This document shows positions 7,319-9,443 of a stretch of 9,443 nt of DNA, piece after piece. Position numbers and translations under genes: made by a program. Source of the DNA: Amphritea sp. (lineage in GTDB: Bacteria > Pseudomonadota > Gammaproteobacteria > Pseudomonadales > Balneatricaceae); the NCBI GenBank assembly GCA_018067325.1, contig JAGPUU010000327.1, positions 1-9,443 of the forward strand. The letters are read 5' to 3'. The notes beneath the pieces are model-generated. The model was not told the origin of the DNA. It ran no database searches and worked only from the letters and a program-made list of their open reading frames with translations. The stretch's first letter is position 1. Every line of letters begins with the position of its first letter.

Positions 7319-7774
7319 TTAGCTTGCATCCGTTACCCTGAGTTTTGCAGTGATAAAATCTCGATGTGAGACATGGATCAGATCTGCAATGCGGCGTACA
7401 AGGTGCTCTTCGTAATGGTGTAGTTCGCCATCAGCATAGGCGACACGCCATAGGTTTTCGATCAGTGTTACTTTTTCCTGAGGCGTGCAACTATCGTTAA
7501 TCTGCGAGGTGAAGCGAAAATAATCGGTAGCATCCTGCTGGGCCTTCTCGGCCTGTTTAAGTACCTCATCTGCTGTGGCTTTATCCAGTGAAAAGGTAGT
7601 TCTGATTACGTCCAATAGTGTTTTCTGTTCTTCTGGTTTGAGCTCATAGTCCGCTAGTAATACTTCCACCATCAAGGCTGCGGACACCACAGAAAGCAGC
7701 ATCTGTGGATCGCTGTTTGGCTTGCCGTCGGGGGACAGAAATGTCTCTACGAAAGACTTCAGTTTTGTCATCAT
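7319..7774 (-). CDS. TerB-like tellurite-resistance family protein
   Basis: The 151-residue protein is predicted helical and cytosolic and resembles the TerB family (TerB/DjlA-type helical fold). Two similar acidic helix-turn-helix segments are visible: VEVLLADYELKPEEQ (36-50) and WRVAYADGELHHYEE (109-123). These give an internal repeat with paired acidic residues (Asp42/Glu49 and Asp115/Glu122) that in TerB proteins bind metal. Despite the family name, isolated TerB-like genes like this one, with no other ter genes nearby, are usually of unknown role. The start is the ATG at 7772-7774 because GGAG (plus-strand 7783-7786) lies 8 bases upstream; a TTG at 7804 is in frame but overlaps this region. 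It stands alone, converging on ssb and trailing the oxygenase gene by 136 bases. Confidence 0.8.
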   Translation of the reverse strand: MMTKLKSFVETFLSPDGKPNSDPQMLLSVVSAALMVEVLLADYELKPEEQKTLLDVIRTTFSLDKATADEVLKQAEKAQQDATDYFRFTSQINDSCTPQEKVTLIENLWRVAYADGELHHYEEHLVRRIADLIHVSHRDFITAKLRVTDAS

Positions 7775-7800
7775 TTTAAGTTCTCCATCACAGCGAATAG

Positions 7801-7816
7801 ACAAGTAATTGCTTGT
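7801..7816. repeat. Short inverted repeat upstream of the TerB-like gene
   Basis: ACAAG (7801-7805) and CTTGT (7812-7816) flank a hexamer containing AATT. The near-palindrome lies about 27 bases before the TerB-like start, where an operator could sit. No convincing -35/-10 pair for this gene was identified around it, so a role is only a suggestion. Confidence 0.3.
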
Positions 7817-7910
7817 ATTAGTTCACATCAGAGGTATCGATGCCCCTTGAAGTATCAGTCGGTACAGAAAGGGGGAATTATCTTATTATATGAAATAGGA
7901 GAAGGCCGCT

Positions 7911-8873
7911 TTAAGCGGTGTCTTCGTTTCGGTAGGCATAGGTGTTGTTAAAGCAGTAGATCATCCAGTCACCCGCTGAAATAGGTTCATACTTAGGTGT
8001 TTCACCAGATGGACAGCAATTTTCGAGACAACTGACGTCAGTATCAAAATCGGGCTCGACAAAAAAAGGCATTGAGTAGCGTTCATCTCCGCTGGGGCTG
8101 AACACCCTATGAGGCGTTGATTTGTAACGGTCGTTACTCCAACGTGCCATCATGTTACCGATATTGATAACAAAAGCGTCTTCAATGGGAGGCGCATCGA
8201 TCCATTCGCCGTTGGTATCCTGAACTTGCAAGCCGCCAATTTCATCCTGCCAGAGTATTGTGATGCAGCCATAATCGGTATGGGCGCCGGCACCAATATG
8301 CTTTTCACTGCCATTCTGCGGTACATCGGGGTAGTGGATAAAACGCAGGACGCTCAAGGGATGTTGAAACTTATCGGCGAAAAATGTTTTGTTGATACCT
8401 AAGGCCATAGCAAGAGCGCTGAGTACAGTCTTACCCAATTCAAGCATATCCCAGTAATGGCGTTCCATTTGTTGCTGAAAATCAGCGGGTATTTGCGGGT
8501 ATTGGTTGGGACCGTAGAGGGGGCGGTCCGGGCCGATCAGCGCGTGATCAGGTGCCAGATTCAAACCCATATCAAAGGTCTCTTTAATATCACCAGGACG
8601 TTCCGGGTCCAACTGTTCTGCCATCATCTTGCCATAGCCGCGATGGTTGTCAGAAAGGGTAATATCAATTTTTACCTTCTCCGCTTCAGGCAATGCGAAG
8701 AATGCTTTCGATAGCGCGCGCATCTCTTGAATGCGAGCTTTGCTAATAGGGTGTCCCTGAATATAGAAAAAGCCGCTTTTCTGACAAGCGCTATCTATAG
8801 CCTCGGAAACTTTCAATTTTTCCGGTTCATTATCGGTATATAAGCTGGCGATATTGATCAGAGGAATATTCAT
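7911..8873 (-). CDS. Fe(II)/2-oxoglutarate oxygenase, isopenicillin N synthase family
   Basis: The 320-residue protein has the two regions of this family: the N-terminal DIOX_N part (about 3-120, IPLINIASLY... and ...SGFFYIQGHPI) and the catalytic double-stranded beta-helix (about 173-275). The iron-binding triad is visible as His198 and Asp200 in GAHTDYG and His255 in STPHRV. Arg265-Tyr-Ser267 is the family motif that binds the 2-oxoglutarate carboxylate, so it is expected to be a 2-oxoglutarate-dependent oxygenase rather than an actual isopenicillin N synthase. The substrate cannot be read from the sequence. No signal peptide is seen. The ATG fits the family N-terminus but has no purine-rich Shine-Dalgarno in front of it. 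It follows a BMP-type transporter gene on the same strand, which hints at a substrate taken up by that transporter. Confidence 0.9.
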   Translation of the reverse strand: MNIPLINIASLYTDNEPEKLKVSEAIDSACQKSGFFYIQGHPISKARIQEMRALSKAFFALPEAEKVKIDITLSDNHRGYGKMMAEQLDPERPGDIKETFDMGLNLAPDHALIGPDRPLYGPNQYPQIPADFQQQMERHYWDMLELGKTVLSALAMALGINKTFFADKFQHPLSVLRFIHYPDVPQNGSEKHIGAGAHTDYGCITILWQDEIGGLQVQDTNGEWIDAPPIEDAFVINIGNMMARWSNDRYKSTPHRVFSPSGDERYSMPFFVEPDFDTDVSCLENCCPSGETPKYEPISAGDWMIYCFNNTYAYRNEDTA

Positions 8874-8897
8874 AATAGTCAGTGCTTTGAGAGTAAG

Positions 8898-8923
8898 AAA
8901 ATCCCGCTTCGAAGGAAGCGGGA
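8898..8923 (-). terminator. Hairpin between the BMP gene and the oxygenase gene
   Basis: TCCCGCTTC (8902-8910) and GAAGCGGGA (8915-8923) form a perfect 9 bp stem with a 4-base loop. On the minus strand it is followed by TTTTC, a short T-run. It lies 37 bases after the BMP stop codon and 28 bases before the oxygenase start, so it may be a full or partial terminator that lowers oxygenase expression relative to the binding protein. Confidence 0.68.
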
Positions 8924-8959
8924 AGATAAGCGAGTGAGTGTTAAATTATACTCATGTCG

Positions 8960-9443
8960 TTATTGTGGAATATCAGAAGGGATACCTTCGACATACCAAT
9001 TCATTTTTTCCAGCTCGTCGTAAGCTAGGCGAGTCCCTTCAGGTACAACGACTTCACCCGCTTTGTTTTTGATCGGACCGGTGAACGGATAAACGCTACC
9101 ATCTTTGAGACCGGCAATCAGTTCTTTTGCCTTGGCAACAACGTCAGCAGGGATACTTTCATTGAAACTAGGGATTACGATAGCGCCCTCTTTCATACCT
9201 TCAACATTAGCCTTAGGCTTCCATGTTCCTGCCATCACCGAGTTTACGGTATTGATGTAGTGAGGGCCCCACTCATCTACTACAGACATTAGGTGGGCCT
9301 TAGGACCGAAAGATGACATGTCGGAAGCCTGGCCGACAGCGTATACTCCCCGGCGCTCTGCGGCCTGCATAGCTGCAGGACTATCGGTATGTTGCAAGAT
9401 AACATCCACGCCTTGGTCCATCATGGCGTTGGCAGCATCCGCT
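8960..9443 (-). CDS. BMP-family ABC transporter substrate-binding protein, C-terminal part
   Basis: The reading frame runs off the window's right edge and covers the last 160 residues, beginning ADAANAMMDQGVDVILQHTD. This is the second half of a BMP/PnrA-type (basic membrane protein family) periplasmic binding protein. The visible landmarks are the QGVDVILQHTDSPAAMQAAE strand-helix, GVYAVGQASDMSSFGP, and a C-terminal stretch with IKNKAGEVVVPEGTRL that ends GIPSDIPQ. Family members bind nucleosides and related purines at the cell surface and pass them to an ABC permease. The signal peptide and N-terminal lobe lie outside the window, so exact ligand residues cannot be judged. The ATG at 9422-9424 is internal, not the start. 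A hairpin after the stop separates it from the oxygenase gene. Confidence 0.9.
   Translation of the reverse strand, partial: ADAANAMMDQGVDVILQHTDSPAAMQAAERRGVYAVGQASDMSSFGPKAHLMSVVDEWGPHYINTVNSVMAGTWKPKANVEGMKEGAIVIPSFNESIPADVVAKAKELIAGLKDGSVYPFTGPIKNKAGEVVVPEGTRLAYDELEKMNWYVEGIPSDIPQ

Noticed and set aside
7775..7804. TTG start adding ten residues to the TerB-like protein
   Set aside because: The extension contains the Shine-Dalgarno for the downstream ATG and adds no conserved residues.
7906..7918. Hairpin CCGCT-TTA-AGCGG over the oxygenase stop codon as a terminator
   Set aside because: The stem is only 5 bp and no T-run follows on the minus strand.
1..9443. CRISPR arrays, tRNA or rRNA genes, insertion sequences, phage genes
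   Set aside because: No regularly spaced repeats, cloverleaf, rRNA segments, transposase or phage proteins were seen in either strand.

Overview
The window looks like the chromosome of a gammaproteobacterium. The evidence is the gene order rpmJ-rpsM-rpsK-rpsD-rpoA-rplQ, an RpoA that keeps E. coli residue numbering, an SSB ending in DFDDDIPF, and uvrA and ssb transcribed divergently. The protein sequences and the moderate base composition suggest a marine Oceanospirillales-type bacterium. That placement is an inference and the genus cannot be fixed from this sequence alone.

Layout. Bases 1-54 are the end of rpmJ, the last gene of the spc operon. A well-formed sigma-70 promoter (89-117) and a structured leader (about 124-245) then open the alpha operon: rpsM, rpsK, rpsD, rpoA and rplQ (198-3072), closed by a strong intrinsic terminator (3091-3118). 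Next is a gene-free stretch (3119-3403) with long-range inverted repeats and several CTAG tetranucleotides. It ends in a promoter that appears to drive an unrecognised 62-residue protein with two CxxC pairs (3404-3592). A bidirectional terminator (3591-3627) separates that gene from uvrA, which runs on the minus strand (3658-6513). The uvrA-ssb divergent region (6514-6694) carries promoters in both directions and an SOS-box-like element that is one base too long. ssb (6695-7237) and its terminator follow. The last part is entirely minus strand: a TerB-like protein (7319-7774), an isopenicillin-N-synthase-family Fe(II)/2-oxoglutarate oxygenase (7911-8873), and the C-terminal part of a BMP-family ABC transporter substrate-binding protein (8960 to the window edge).

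How the genes work together. The first third makes ribosomal proteins and the RNA polymerase alpha subunit; S4 is expected to feed back on the rpsM leader. UvrA and SSB are both DNA-repair and replication proteins and share an upstream region. The oxygenase and the BMP protein lie in the same direction, separated by a hairpin, and may belong to one uptake/catabolism locus that continues beyond the window. Most of the window is conserved housekeeping sequence. The parts that are not readily explained are the 3119-3403 gap, the small CxxC protein, the off-register SOS-like site, and the role of the oxygenase.
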